Shown: positions 35,245 to 43,535 of the stretch, one piece after another | Position numbering within the stretch: position 1 is the stretch's first letter | Layout of the letters: every line of letters begins with the position of its first letter | Assembly: GCA_023406895.1 (NCBI GenBank) | Contig: JAEXTV010000030.1 | Location: 32,241 to 96,240 of the forward strand | Direction: 5' to 3' | Length of the DNA stretch: 64,000 nucleotides | Source of the DNA: Bacillota bacterium | GTDB taxonomy: Bacteria > Bacillota > Clostridia > Christensenellales > SZUA-584 | Program-made: the position numbers and the translations under genes | Notes under the pieces: generated by a model | Told to the model about the DNA's origin: nothing | The model's database searches: none | Seen by the model: only the letters and a program-made list of their open reading frames with translations

Positions 35245-36096
35245 TTACTTAGAGAGCGAGGGCAGGTATTTTTTTGCGATATCGAATTTACTAATGATAA
35301 TGGGAGCAAAATTCAAAGTAGTAGGCACCATCTTTTTGGCAATTTGTTCATACCCGTAACAGATGAATGGATTAATGATAATACAGTGTAAGGGAATACC
35401 TAAAAGAGATGCTGCACAAGCTTTATGATGACCATCAATGATAAAACAAATAAATTCGCTGAAATTATACACCACCGCTCGCGGCGGCGTTTTGGTTTTC
35501 TTGAAAACATCAATATAGTATTGAACTCTTTCATAATTCAAGCAGTCAGTATTTTGTGTTGGATACAAAAAGACAGGACGTCCGTCTACATACGTGTAAT
35601 CATTTTCATATAGAGAAACCCCCGCTGTCGCCTGATTTTCTGTCGGCTCATTAGGAACGCTCCAAAAAAACCTTCCATTTCCATCTACGGGATAACAAAT
35701 AGCATCGGCTATGACATACAACCCACTTTTCAATAGTGCTAATAATGGCTTAAGAGCTTTAATAGAAGCATCCAATGAAACAAATTCTCTATTTACATTC
35801 TCGCGGATGGAGTGCAACTCGTTACAATTAGCTTTATCAATTCCATAGCCGGTTGCTAGAATGCTGCTGCATGTTGGACAGCCGGGTGAATCGATTTTAA
35901 GCAAAGGAATGTCGTTAAGCATCATCTGAGTCACAAACCGATAACCAAATTCTGAGTCAACAATGGTTGATGATCGAGAAGTAAGCTGCCCACTTCCATT
36001 TACATAAACTAATTTTGCAGCATTGAAAGAGGGAGTGTGGGAAATATCTAAATGGAGGTCAAACTCGTTAACTGTCAGTTTATCTTTAGATAGCAA
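35245..36096 (-). CDS. ParB/sulfiredoxin-like domain protein (likely truncated)
   Basis: 283-residue protein starting with a TTG that has AGGAGG 9 nt upstream. The clearest feature is IIDGHHKACAASLLG (219-233), which resembles the nucleotide-binding motif of ParB/Srx-like domains (normally DGxHR). It also has a CPTC pair at 73-76. The frame continues past the TAA stop for another 145 codons without a frameshift, so the complete protein was probably about 430 residues. The region is AT-rich. A DNA-binding, ATPase or kinase role is possible for ParB/Srx folds; none is assigned. Confidence 0.6.
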   Translation of the reverse strand: MLSKDKLTVNEFDLHLDISHTPSFNAAKLVYVNGSGQLTSRSSTIVDSEFGYRFVTQMMLNDIPLLKIDSPGCPTCSSILATGYGIDKANCNELHSIRENVNREFVSLDASIKALKPLLALLKSGLYVIADAICYPVDGNGRFFWSVPNEPTENQATAGVSLYENDYTYVDGRPVFLYPTQNTDCLNYERVQYYIDVFKKTKTPPRAVVYNFSEFICFIIDGHHKACAASLLGIPLHCIIINPFICYGYEQIAKKMVPTTLNFAPIIISKFDIAKKYLPSLSK

Positions 36097-36140
36097 TAGA
36101 ATTTACCTCCTCTTAAATATCACAACATTAATTATAATAT

Positions 36141-36704
36141 TTAACCTATCAGCTTCCCCAGCACCCACGCCATATTCTGCCCGAGATTGAGCATGTTGCG
36201 TATGCCCTCCTCATCGCCCAGCACATCGCCAACATCCTTGCCGTACACCATGTTCCAGTACGTCGAACCCACCACCACGATCTCCTTGTTGAGCAGAAAA
36301 TGATTCATCGTATCCACCGCGTTAAGCCCGCCGCTGCGCCGTACGGCACACACGCTCGCGCCCACTTTGTACCTTAAAAGCCCCGGGTTCATCGCCGCCA
36401 CCACACCCGCACGCTCCAAAAACGCCTTCATCGTGGAAGTGACATCCGCCGAATACACGGGGGACCCGAGTAGCACGCCGTCGGCGCTTTTGAGCTTCTC
36501 GAAATATTCGCAGAACATATCCGTTTCAAATACGCAGTTTGCGCTGTGTTTGCACGCAAAACAGCCCCGGCACGGCGCAATGGATTCAAGGCGAATCAGT
36601 TCCGTCTCAATGCCCTGCTCTTCCAGTTCCTCAAACACAATGCCCATAATCATGGCGGTGTTGCCGTTTTCGCGCGGGCTGCCGTTAAACCCGACGACTT
36701 TCAT
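36141..36704 (-). CDS. NAD(P)H-dependent FMN reductase, flavodoxin family
   Basis: 187-residue flavoprotein of the NADPH-dependent FMN reductase family. The FMN phosphate loop is GSPRENGNTA (7-16) and the substrate-side motif is CRGCFACKHSANCVF (about 45-59), a cysteine-rich signature of the iron-sulfur flavoprotein (Isf-like) group. An LGSPVYSADVT FMN loop follows. The start at 36704 has GGGGG 7 nt upstream. It could carry electrons for anaerobic reductions. Confidence 0.9.
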   Translation of the reverse strand: MKVVGFNGSPRENGNTAMIMGIVFEELEEQGIETELIRLESIAPCRGCFACKHSANCVFETDMFCEYFEKLKSADGVLLGSPVYSADVTSTMKAFLERAGVVAAMNPGLLRYKVGASVCAVRRSGGLNAVDTMNHFLLNKEIVVVGSTYWNMVYGKDVGDVLGDEEGIRNMLNLGQNMAWVLGKLIG

Positions 36705-36808
36705 TCCGTTCACCCCCGATTCCAGAATCATACTGTGAATTTCGACATGACTGCCCAAAAACCTTCAAAGAAGGGAAAATGATCCGCATGCTAACGTCGG
36801 CCTGACGT

Positions 36809-36841
36809 AAAAAAATAGCCATACCGCACCGGCATGGCTAA
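36809..36841 (-). terminator. Terminator of the XRE membrane-protein operon
   Basis: AGCCAT / ATGGCT and CCG / CGG stems with one mismatch, followed on the minus strand by a run of T's. It also lies downstream of the last membrane-protein gene as expected. Confidence 0.65.
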
Positions 36842-36889
36842 AAAGATGTCGTCTGTTAAAAAAGATGGAGCTTATCAGTGTGAGCGGCG

Positions 36890-37111
36890 TTATTTGATGC
36901 GCTGCAGCAGACCTTTCTTCCAGCCGCGAAAACGCTCAAAGCCAAATTTGGCAGCAATGGCTCCAAACAGGAGGCAGGCAGTGCTGAGGCCAAGCAGAAA
37001 GCCGCGCAAAGCTTCCGGCAGCGCCACAAAATGCCCCACGCCGAAATAAATAAACATGCCGATTGCGCCGATCATCATCGGCCAGTTTCCTTTGAAAATG
37101 TTTCGGTTCAT
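36890..37111 (-). CDS. Small membrane protein
   Basis: 73 residues with two membrane helices (about 10-28 and 34-54) and a basic C-terminus (ERFRGWKKGLLQRIK). Not recognised as a family. It is the third gene of the XRE operon, 12 bp after the previous gene, and has an AGAGGA ribosome site. Such short membrane partners of XRE regulators are common in Firmicutes but have no known role. Confidence 0.75.
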   Translation of the reverse strand: MNRNIFKGNWPMMIGAIGMFIYFGVGHFVALPEALRGFLLGLSTACLLFGAIAAKFGFERFRGWKKGLLQRIK

Positions 37112-37123
37112 CGTATTGTCCTC

Positions 37124-37573
37124 TCAGTATTTGATGTGGTAATAGATTTTAAGCGCGAGACGAATCAGCAGCAAAAACAGCGCAGTGCCCGCAAGCGAGA
37201 AAAACACGGTTTCGTTGAAATAGCCCGCCACAATGCCCGCGAGCAGCACAATGATGGTGCAGACGTACATCGCGTTACCGCCGATCTTCATCATGATCAG
37301 CTTGTGGCGCTCGTCGTTCTCGGCGTAATAAGCGGCTTTGAGCTTTTCCTCGTTTTTCAGCAGCCAGACAGACTTGACGATGAAATAGATGAAGACGAGT
37401 CCGACCGAGAACAATATGCCCGTTTGGAAGCCGCGCAGGAACTCGGAAAATTCGCTCACCCAAATGGGGCGGAACGCGCCGTATTCGCCGAGCACAAGCA
37501 GCGTGGCCAATGCGATGACGCCAGCGCTGAGCACCGCAATTCTTGTTTTTAGCGAATCCTTATATTGCTCCAT
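37124..37573 (-). CDS. Membrane protein, four predicted helices
   Basis: 149 residues with four hydrophobic segments (about 12-30, 45-66, 93-112, 117-138). Between helices two and three lies a charged loop, ENDERHKLIMMKIGG, which resembles the conserved loop of a small-membrane-protein family associated with XRE regulators (DUF2178-like outline). Its ATG follows the XRE stop directly. Function unknown. Confidence 0.75.
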   Translation of the reverse strand: MEQYKDSLKTRIAVLSAGVIALATLLVLGEYGAFRPIWVSEFSEFLRGFQTGILFSVGLVFIYFIVKSVWLLKNEEKLKAAYYAENDERHKLIMMKIGGNAMYVCTIIVLLAGIVAGYFNETVFFSLAGTALFLLLIRLALKIYYHIKY

Positions 37574-37780
37574 TTATATTTCCTCCACATCAGAAAAATC
37601 GAAAACGTCTTCTATGCTCATGTTGAAATACCGCGCGATTTTATAGGCGAGCACAAGTGACGCCGTGTATTTGCCGCACTCAATGGAGGTGATGGTTTGG
37701 CGTGTGGTGCCCACCGCCATGGCGAGCTCCTCCTGAGACAGCTTGTGCTTTTTACGCAGTTCTTTGATGTTTGTGTTCAA
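37574..37780 (-). CDS. XRE (Cro/CI-type) transcriptional regulator
   Basis: 68-residue helix-turn-helix protein (NIKELRKKHKLSQEELAMAVGTTRQTITSIECGKYTAS), the short single-domain type often found with membrane-protein partners. I start it at the TTG at 37780 because AGGAGGT stands 7 nt upstream and the longer ATG frame would include this ribosome site. The promoter carries three direct GCAAAGC-type heptamers at 23-bp intervals, so it is probably autoregulated. Confidence 0.88.
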   Translation of the reverse strand: MNTNIKELRKKHKLSQEELAMAVGTTRQTITSIECGKYTASLVLAYKIARYFNMSIEDVFDFSDVEEI

Positions 37781-37795
37781 AAGCGCACCTCCTAT

Positions 37796-37857
37796 GCAAA
37801 GCAAGCTTTGCAAAATTAGTATAGTGCGCTTTGCTTAAAATGTCAAGCTGGCTTTGC
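37796..37857 (-). promoter_or_regulatory. Promoter of the XRE operon with phased operator repeats
   Basis: Minus-strand -35 TTGACA (37841-37846) and -10 TATACT (37818-37823), 17 bp apart. The heptamer GCTTTGC (plus strand) occurs at 37805, 37828 and 37851, exactly 23 bp apart, once before the -35, once in the spacer and once after the -10. An inverted copy GCAAAGC at 37796-37802 pairs with the last one as a dyad. Confidence 0.8.
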
Positions 37858-37919
37858 AAATTTTTCCCCAACAGAAAAAATTCAAATAATCTACTCGACA
37901 AATATATCAAATCCCTTAC

Positions 37920-37952
37920 GAAAAAAGCCACACCGCATGTACGGTATGGCTC
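37920..37952 (-). terminator. Terminator of glyS
   Basis: AGCCA / TGGCT and ACCG / CGGT stem with a single mismatch, followed on the minus strand by six or more T's, just after the glyS stop. Confidence 0.7.
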
Positions 37953-37978
37953 ATTATGTCTCCTGTTATTCTAATTTC

Positions 37979-39370
37979 TTAAAACCGAACCTTCTCGGCG
38001 ATGTACGCGCTCACCTTATCAATCCCGATGCGGATCTGCTGCATCGTATCGCGGTCGCGGATCGTCACCTGATTATCTTCGAGCGTGTCGAAATCCACCG
38101 TGATGCAGTACGGCGTACCGATCTCGTCCTGACGGCGGTAGCGCTTGCCGATGCTGCCCGTCACATCGAAATCCACCATGTGGTCTTTTAAGAGCATGTC
38201 GTACACTTCCTGCGCCTTCTCATTGAGCTGCTTTTGCTGCGGCAGTATCGCGGCCTTGAACGGCGCAAGCGCGGGGGAGAGGCGCAGCACCACGCGGGTA
38301 TCGCCGCCTTCCAGCTGTTCTTCGTCGTACGCGTCGCAAAGGAACGCAAGCGCCACACGGTCGGCACCCAAGGAGGGCTCAATGCAGTACGGCAGGTACT
38401 TCTCGTTGGTGACCGGATCGATGTATTCGAGGCTGACGCCTGAGGTATCCATGTGCTGCTTTAAGTCGAAATTTGTGCGGTCCGCAATGCCCCACAGCTC
38501 GCCCCACCCAAACGGGAACAGGAACTCGATGTCAGTCGTCGCGTTGGAATAGTGCGAAAGCTCTTCGGGATCGTGATCTCTCAGTCGAACGTTTTCGTCC
38601 TTCATACCCAGCGAGAGCAGCCATTGGTGGCAGAAATTCTTCCAGTAGTTGAACCACTGCATCTCTTCGGCGGGCGCACAGAAGAACTCAAGCTCCATCT
38701 GCTCAAACTCGCGCGTGCGGAAGGTGAAGTTGCCCGGCGTGATCTCGTTGCGGAACGATTTGCCGATCTGCCCGATGCCGAACGGCACGCGCTTGCGTGT
38801 GGTGCGCTGCACGTTTTTGAAGTTCACGAATATGCCCTGTGCCGTTTCGGGGCGCAGGAATATCTCGCTCGCCGAATCCTCGGTGACACCCTGAAACGTT
38901 TTGAACATCAGGTTGAACTTGCGGATGCCCGTGAAGTTGCGCCTGCCGCACACGGGGCAGTTGATCTCCTTTTCAGCGATAAACGATTCCATGTCTTCGG
39001 GCTGCATTGTCGCGACGTTGATTTCAATCTTTTTCTTGGCCGCGTATTCCTCAATCAGGTGGTCGGCACGAAAGCGTGCTTTGCACTCCTTGCAGTCCAT
39101 CAGCGGATCAGAAAAGCCGCCCACATGGCCCGACGCCACCCATGTCTGTGGGTTCATAAGTATCGCCGAATCGAGCCCGACGTTATACGGGCATTCCTTG
39201 ACGAACTTCTTCCACCAAGCCTGCTTTACGTTGTTCTTAAACTCCACACCAAGCGGGCCGTAGTCCCACGTGTTCGCAAGGCCGCCGTAAATTTCCGATC
39301 CGGGGAATACATATCCTCTGTTTTTGCAGAGCGCGACGATGCGCTCCATCGTTTGCTTGTCTTTTTTCAT
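37979..39370 (-). CDS. glyS: Glycine--tRNA ligase (class II, dimeric type)
   Basis: Charges tRNA-Gly, 463 residues. N-terminal KNRGYVFPGSEIYGGLANTWDYGPLG is the class II motif 1 region of the eukaryote/Gram-positive-type enzyme; FRPETAQGIFVNF carries part of the active site. A zinc site is suggested by CKEC (about 94-97) and CPVCGRR. The start at 39370 has GGAGG 5 nt upstream; a longer frame would run into the leader. It is preceded by a T-box riboswitch, so uncharged tRNA-Gly should control its transcription. Confidence 0.96.
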   Translation of the reverse strand: MKKDKQTMERIVALCKNRGYVFPGSEIYGGLANTWDYGPLGVEFKNNVKQAWWKKFVKECPYNVGLDSAILMNPQTWVASGHVGGFSDPLMDCKECKARFRADHLIEEYAAKKKIEINVATMQPEDMESFIAEKEINCPVCGRRNFTGIRKFNLMFKTFQGVTEDSASEIFLRPETAQGIFVNFKNVQRTTRKRVPFGIGQIGKSFRNEITPGNFTFRTREFEQMELEFFCAPAEEMQWFNYWKNFCHQWLLSLGMKDENVRLRDHDPEELSHYSNATTDIEFLFPFGWGELWGIADRTNFDLKQHMDTSGVSLEYIDPVTNEKYLPYCIEPSLGADRVALAFLCDAYDEEQLEGGDTRVVLRLSPALAPFKAAILPQQKQLNEKAQEVYDMLLKDHMVDFDVTGSIGKRYRRQDEIGTPYCITVDFDTLEDNQVTIRDRDTMQQIRIGIDKVSAYIAEKVRF

Positions 39371-39379
39371 TATGTCCTC

Positions 39380-39590
39380 CGAAATAAATAAAGCCATTTT
39401 GTCCACTCAACTGGGACGAAAATGACAATTTTCCGCGGTTCCACCCGTTTTGGCATAAAATGCCCGCTTTTTGATTTTCGGTTTTTTTATGAAGCGCCCA
39501 TGAACCCTGCTGCCGCCGCGGGCTTTCACCCTCCCCGCGTCGCTTGGCCGGCATTTCTTTGGCCCATGCTCTTCGCCGAAACGATATTTT
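39380..39590 (-). ncRNA. T-box riboswitch (glycine) leader of glyS
   Basis: On the minus strand the T-box sequence GGGTGGAACCGCG (39434-39446) is clear. It is followed by a terminator of the form CATTTTCGTCC...GGACAAAATG and a TTTATTTATTT tail (39380-39425). The upstream part folds into hairpins such as GAAG...CTTC and a GCGGG-type stem that should be Stem I. I see a GGC triplet in the expected zone but cannot place the specifier loop with certainty. By family, uncharged tRNA-Gly stabilises the antiterminator. Confidence 0.88.
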
Positions 39591-39595
39591 TTTTA

Positions 39596-39624
39596 ACTAT
39601 ACCAAATGTAAAGCGCTTTCGCAA
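39596..39624 (-). promoter_or_regulatory. Promoter of the glyS T-box leader
   Basis: Minus-strand TTGCGA (39619-39624) and TATAGT (39596-39601), 17 bp apart, giving a leader of about 210-220 nt that fits the T-box. Confidence 0.6.
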
Positions 39625-39702
39625 GAGCCCCTGCAGCGATTCTGCTCGTGTGCAGCATAAAATTATCTAGTCGATGCGTCGTGAGGGATTACGAAAAGGA
39701 TA

Positions 39703-39912
39703 TTGATTTTTTTTAAAAACATGTTATACTATAGCAAAACATAAACGCAAGGCATCGCGTATAATGTTTCAGGGGCCCGTTTTTTGCACGAAGATGTGGC
39801 AAAAAGAAAACTGCGGTTTTATAGGCTCCTAAGAGAAAATAGAATTAAATATGATTTTGTTACAAGGCTCAAAGATGAACCAACGGTTTGTTTTTGAGCC
39901 TGTTTATTTTTT
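39703..39912 (+). ncRNA. Attenuator-like leader of the first ammonium transporter gene
   Basis: Promoter TTGATT (39703-39708), 16 bp, TATACT (39725-39730). The transcript then holds a hairpin (TTTTTGC...GCAAAAA) and an intrinsic terminator: AGGCTCAAA / TTTGAGCCT enclosing AACC-AAC-GGTT, then GTTTATTTTTT (39862-39912). A nearly identical terminator stands before the second amt gene, which argues for a shared regulated attenuation mechanism. The trans-factor is unknown. After the terminator, GGAGGG precedes a TTG-started frame of 10 codons (39923-39955). Confidence 0.6.
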
Positions 39913-39974
39913 CCGGAGGGCATTGTCTCTTTGGATAAAGATAACAGCCATTTAAGAGGGAGGGGCACATTAAT

Positions 39975-41210
39975 ATGGATCATGGGGATGTGGCTTGGAT
40001 ATTAACGTCTTCGGCACTGGTTTTTATCATGACACCCGGTTTGGCGTTTTTTTACGGTGGCCTGGTCAAACGGAAGAATATTATCAATACGATCATGTCG
40101 TCAGTATTAATGATGGGCATCGGTTCAATACTTTGGGTTTTAATAGGGTTTTCATTATCTTTCAGCGGCGATAATGCCGGAATTATTGGCAACCTCAATT
40201 GGTTTGGTCTCAACTTTGACGGATTTACGGATACCACGCTGCCCTACCCCAATACACTGAGTTTTGCGATATTCCAGATGATGTTCGCGATCATCACACC
40301 CGCGCTGATTACCGGTGCCATTGCGGAGAGAATGAAGTTCTCATCGCTCGTCATTTTCTCCACGGTTTGGTCGATCATTGTCTATTATCCGCTTGCACAT
40401 ATGGTTTGGGGCGGCGGGCTATTGTACCAAATCGGATCAGTCGATTTTGCGGGCGGCAATGTGGTGCATATCAGCTCCGGCGTCAGCGCGCTGGTTCTGG
40501 TGCTGTTGCTCGGTAAGCGCAGCCACTTCGGACGGGCGACATATCACCCGCACAACGTATCCTATGTGTTTTTGGGAGCGGCACTGCTTTGGTTCGGCTG
40601 GTTTGGGTTTAACGGCGGCAGCGCGCTTGGTGCCAATGAGCTCGCCGTGCATGCCATGATAACCACGAACACTGCCGCAGCGGCCGCAATGCTCTCTTGG
40701 ATGTTTATAGAAAAGGTCAAGCACGGTAAGCCCACCCTGGTCGGCGCATCGACAGGTATGGTCATTGGTCTCGTGGCGATTACGCCCGGTGCGGGTTTCG
40801 TGCCGATATGGGCATCCATCGCAATCGGCGCACTTGTGAGCCCCATCAGCTATTTCTTTATCACAGCTGTCAAAAACAAGTTCGGTTATGACGACGCGCT
40901 CGATGTATTTGGCTGTCATGGCATCGGCGGCATCTGGGGCGGCATTGCGACGGGGCTTTTTGCTCAAACTTCAATCAATCCGCAGGCGGCATGGAACGGA
41001 TTGGTGTTCGGTGATACCCATCTATTCTTTGCACAGATCGAAGCGATTAGTATAACTGTCGTGCTAGCAGTGGTAGGGACACTGGCCGCTGCGGGTATCG
41101 CGTCACTGGTGACCAGAGGTATCGGTGTATCAGTGAAAAATCAGGCAATTGGCCTTGATGCGTCGGAGCATGGCGAAACCGCTTATCCCGCGTTCAACGG
41201 TATGGATTAA
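39975..41210 (+). CDS. amtB: Ammonium transporter (Amt/MEP family)
   Basis: Ammonium channel of 411 residues with about 11 membrane helices. Family signatures are WILTSSALVFIMTPGLAFFYGGLVKRKN near 6-33, and the FNGGSA, TNTAAAAAM and DVFGCHGIGGIWGG segments with the two conserved pore His residues. No signal peptide precedes it. It has no long cytoplasmic tail. GGGAGGGG provides the ribosome site. The P-II gene follows 22 bp downstream, the usual amtB-glnK pairing in which P-II plugs the channel. Confidence 0.95.
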   Translation: MDHGDVAWILTSSALVFIMTPGLAFFYGGLVKRKNIINTIMSSVLMMGIGSILWVLIGFSLSFSGDNAGIIGNLNWFGLNFDGFTDTTLPYPNTLSFAIFQMMFAIITPALITGAIAERMKFSSLVIFSTVWSIIVYYPLAHMVWGGGLLYQIGSVDFAGGNVVHISSGVSALVLVLLLGKRSHFGRATYHPHNVSYVFLGAALLWFGWFGFNGGSALGANELAVHAMITTNTAAAAAMLSWMFIEKVKHGKPTLVGASTGMVIGLVAITPGAGFVPIWASIAIGALVSPISYFFITAVKNKFGYDDALDVFGCHGIGGIWGGIATGLFAQTSINPQAAWNGLVFGDTHLFFAQIEAISITVVLAVVGTLAAAGIASLVTRGIGVSVKNQAIGLDASEHGETAYPAFNGMD

Positions 41211-41232
41211 GACGAAAGGGAGTGGCTTGAAT

Positions 41233-41574
41233 ATGCAGAAAATTGAGGCGTATATCCGCCCTGAAAAATTAGAAGACGTGAAAGAAATTATGGACAGTTT
41301 GCATCTTAACGGTTTGAGCATGGTTGAGGTGATGGGCTGCGGCAATCAGAAGGGCTGGAAGGAATACGTACGCGGCACGGAAATTGATTATAACTTCTTA
41401 AGAAAGATAAAGATTGAGATGGTCGTGCTTGATGAGCAGGTGGAAGCTGTGGTGGAAAGCATTATGGATAAAGTATACACGGGCGAATATGGTGACGGCA
41501 AGATATTCATTTACGATGTTAAAGATGCCATTCGCATTCGCACCAAGGAACGAGGAGAAGACGCAGTCAAGTAA
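41233..41574 (+). CDS. P-II nitrogen regulatory protein (GlnK-like), first copy
   Basis: 113-residue trimeric P-II protein (MQKIEAYIRPEKLEDVKE...; T-loop GCGNQKGWKEYVRGTEIDYNFL). It is expected to bind the AmtB next door. The T-loop residue that matches the uridylylated Tyr51 of enteric GlnB/GlnK is Ile here, with a Tyr two residues later, so GlnD-type modification is unlikely. The C-terminal segment GKIFIYDVKDAIRIRTKERG is typical. The ATG at 41233 is preferred over a TTG 6 nt upstream. Confidence 0.92.
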   Translation: MQKIEAYIRPEKLEDVKEIMDSLHLNGLSMVEVMGCGNQKGWKEYVRGTEIDYNFLRKIKIEMVVLDEQVEAVVESIMDKVYTGEYGDGKIFIYDVKDAIRIRTKERGEDAVK

Positions 41575-41599
41575 ATACTGACCATATAATGTCACATGG

Positions 41600-41750
41600 C
41601 TCTTAAAGGGCTGAACACCGAAGCCGCCTGCATAATGGCGTGCAGGCTTATGGTCCGGCGCTTCGAATGTTCAATAGTCTGAGGGAATAACAAGGCTCAA
41701 AGATGAACCGAAAGTGTTTGTTTTTGCGCCTTGTTCTTTTTGTGAGAATC
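41600..41750 (+). ncRNA. Attenuator-like leader of the second ammonium transporter gene
   Basis: A long stem pairs GAACA-c-CGAAGC with GCTTCG-aa-TGTTC (about 41616-41672) and encloses a GCCTGCA / TGCAGGC hairpin. It is followed by an intrinsic terminator ACAAGGC-CAAA / TTTG-GCCTTGT with T-tail (41690-41741). The terminator core shares ACAAGGCTCAAAGATGAACC with the leader of the first amt gene. The upstream stem differs, so only the terminator portion is conserved. Confidence 0.6.
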
Positions 41751-41805
41751 CCCACCGGCTTTAAGCGCCACCGGGGTGAATATAAATCATTTTAAGGAGG
41801 TTAAT

Positions 41806-43152
41806 ATGGATACACAGGTGATTCTTGATACCCTATGGGTACTATTGGCAGGGATGTTAGTGTTCTTTATGAATCTGGGCTTCGCTATGGTGGAAAGCGG
41901 ATTTGCCCGGGCAAAAAACACGGTTAATATTCTGTCAAAGAATTTCATCGTCTTTGCGGTTTCATCACTTGGGTTCTTGGTGCTTGGCTGGGGCTTGATG
42001 TTTGGTGATGGAAACGGTTTTATCGGGCTGAACGGGTTATTCATGGTCAGCGGCGCGGATAATTCGCCCGCGGTGGGAGACGCATATCAGGGCGTGTACA
42101 CGGCCATCTCGTGGACGGGTGTTCCGCTTTGGGCGAAGTTCTTCTTCCAGCTCGTGTTCTGCGGAACAGCGGCGACAATTGTTTCGGGCGCGGTGGCGGA
42201 GCGGATTAAATACATCTCATTCATCGTGTTCTCGCTGGCGCTTACAATGATCATTTACCCGATCGTGGGGCACTGGATATGGGGCGGCGGCTGGCTCGCA
42301 AGCCTTGGATTTCAGGATTTCGCGGGTTCGACCGTGGTTCATTCAGTTGGCGGCTGGGCGGCTCTGGCGGGTGTGCTGATACTTGGGCCGCGCTTTGGCA
42401 AATACGGCCCCGGCAAGAAGATCAACCCGATTCCGGGCCACAATATGCCTATTGCGACGATCGGTCTGTTCGTGCTATGGCTCGGCTGGTTCGGGTTTAA
42501 CCCAGGTTCCACAATGGCAGCCAATCCGCAGGCTATTTCTCACGTGCTGATGACAACAAACACATCGGCCATTGTGGCTGTGCTCACGTCTACGGCGGCA
42601 TCGTGGATACTCATCGGCAAGCCGGATCTCGGCATGACGATCAACGGATGTCTCGCGGGCCTTGTCGCCATTACGGCAGGCTGCGCCTATGTGAGCGTCA
42701 CCAGCGCAATTATCATTGGTGCTGTCGCGGGTATTATGGTTGTTATCGCGGTGCGCATGTTCGACCGCATCCGGGTTGACGATCCGGTGGGCGCGACGGC
42801 CGTGCATCTGTTCTGCGGCGTACTTGGAACATTGATGGTCGGGTTGTTCAGCGATTCGACTATCGCGGCGGCGAACGGTATCGTGGGCGGCAATGGTTTG
42901 TTTATCGACGGGACATGGAATCTGCTCGGTACACAGGCGCTGGGCGTCGTGGCAGTGGGCGGCTTTGTATTCGTGGGTGCGCTGATTGTCTGGCTGCTTA
43001 TCAAGGCGACAATGGGTATGCGCGTATCGCTTAAGGAGGAGATCGAAGGCCTTGATATCGGTGAACATGGCAACCAGGCTTATCCTGAGTTTGTGATTCA
43101 CCGTCCTTCGATGATTTCGGATATGTCCGTTCGTGTGGAAGAAAACAAATAG
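41806..43152 (+). CDS. Ammonium transporter (Amt/MEP family), second copy
   Basis: 448-residue ammonium channel, clearly a different paralogue from the first copy (DTLWVLLAGMLVFFMNLGFAMVESGFARAKNTVNILSKN opening, with the longer Amt-type ending). The GWAALAGVLILGPRFGKYG and NPGSTMAAN segments belong to the same family. AAGGAGG stands 5 nt before the ATG at 41806. It is followed by its own P-II gene, so the organism carries two complete channel/P-II sets side by side. Confidence 0.95.
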   Translation: MDTQVILDTLWVLLAGMLVFFMNLGFAMVESGFARAKNTVNILSKNFIVFAVSSLGFLVLGWGLMFGDGNGFIGLNGLFMVSGADNSPAVGDAYQGVYTAISWTGVPLWAKFFFQLVFCGTAATIVSGAVAERIKYISFIVFSLALTMIIYPIVGHWIWGGGWLASLGFQDFAGSTVVHSVGGWAALAGVLILGPRFGKYGPGKKINPIPGHNMPIATIGLFVLWLGWFGFNPGSTMAANPQAISHVLMTTNTSAIVAVLTSTAASWILIGKPDLGMTINGCLAGLVAITAGCAYVSVTSAIIIGAVAGIMVVIAVRMFDRIRVDDPVGATAVHLFCGVLGTLMVGLFSDSTIAAANGIVGGNGLFIDGTWNLLGTQALGVVAVGGFVFVGALIVWLLIKATMGMRVSLKEEIEGLDIGEHGNQAYPEFVIHRPSMISDMSVRVEENK

Positions 43153-43182
43153 TGAAATAGTAATTTTAAGGAGGTGGCTATT

Positions 43183-43524
43183 GTGAAACACGTGAAAGCG
43201 GTAATAAGGCCAGAAATGCTGGAAGTTGTGCGCGGAGCGTTGGAAAAAACGGGCTGCTACCACGGTGTGACCATTACCGAAGTGATGGGGCACGGCAAGC
43301 AAAAAGGTGTGGTTCAGGTATGGCGCGGCGAGAAATTCCATATGGATCTGCTGCCTAAAGTCATGTTGGATATGGTTGTGAAGGATGAAGAAGTGCCCGT
43401 TGTCAAAAAAGTGATTCTCGAAAGCGCAGCAAGAGGAGAAAACGGAGACGGTAAGATATTCATATATGATGTCGCCGAAATCATTCGTATCAGAACGGGT
43501 GAAGAGGGCGAAGACGCGCTCTGA
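43183..43524 (+). CDS. P-II nitrogen regulatory protein (GlnK-like), second copy
   Basis: 113 residues with the family plan (KAVIRPEMLEVVRGALEKTG, T-loop GHGKQKGVVQVWRGEKFHMDLLPK, GKIFIYDVAEIIRIRTGEEG). The Tyr51-equivalent is Phe, so it too cannot be uridylylated. A GTG at 43174 overlaps the AAGGAGG ribosome site; the GTG at 43183, 8 nt after it, gives an N-terminus that matches the family and is chosen. A terminator follows at 43536. Confidence 0.92.
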   Translation: MKHVKAVIRPEMLEVVRGALEKTGCYHGVTITEVMGHGKQKGVVQVWRGEKFHMDLLPKVMLDMVVKDEEVPVVKKVILESAARGENGDGKIFIYDVAEIIRIRTGEEGEDAL

Positions 43525-43535
43525 TAATATGCTCT

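Noticed and set aside
38552..39391. 279-codon frame antisense to glyS
   Set aside because: Shadow of glyS extending into its T-box leader.
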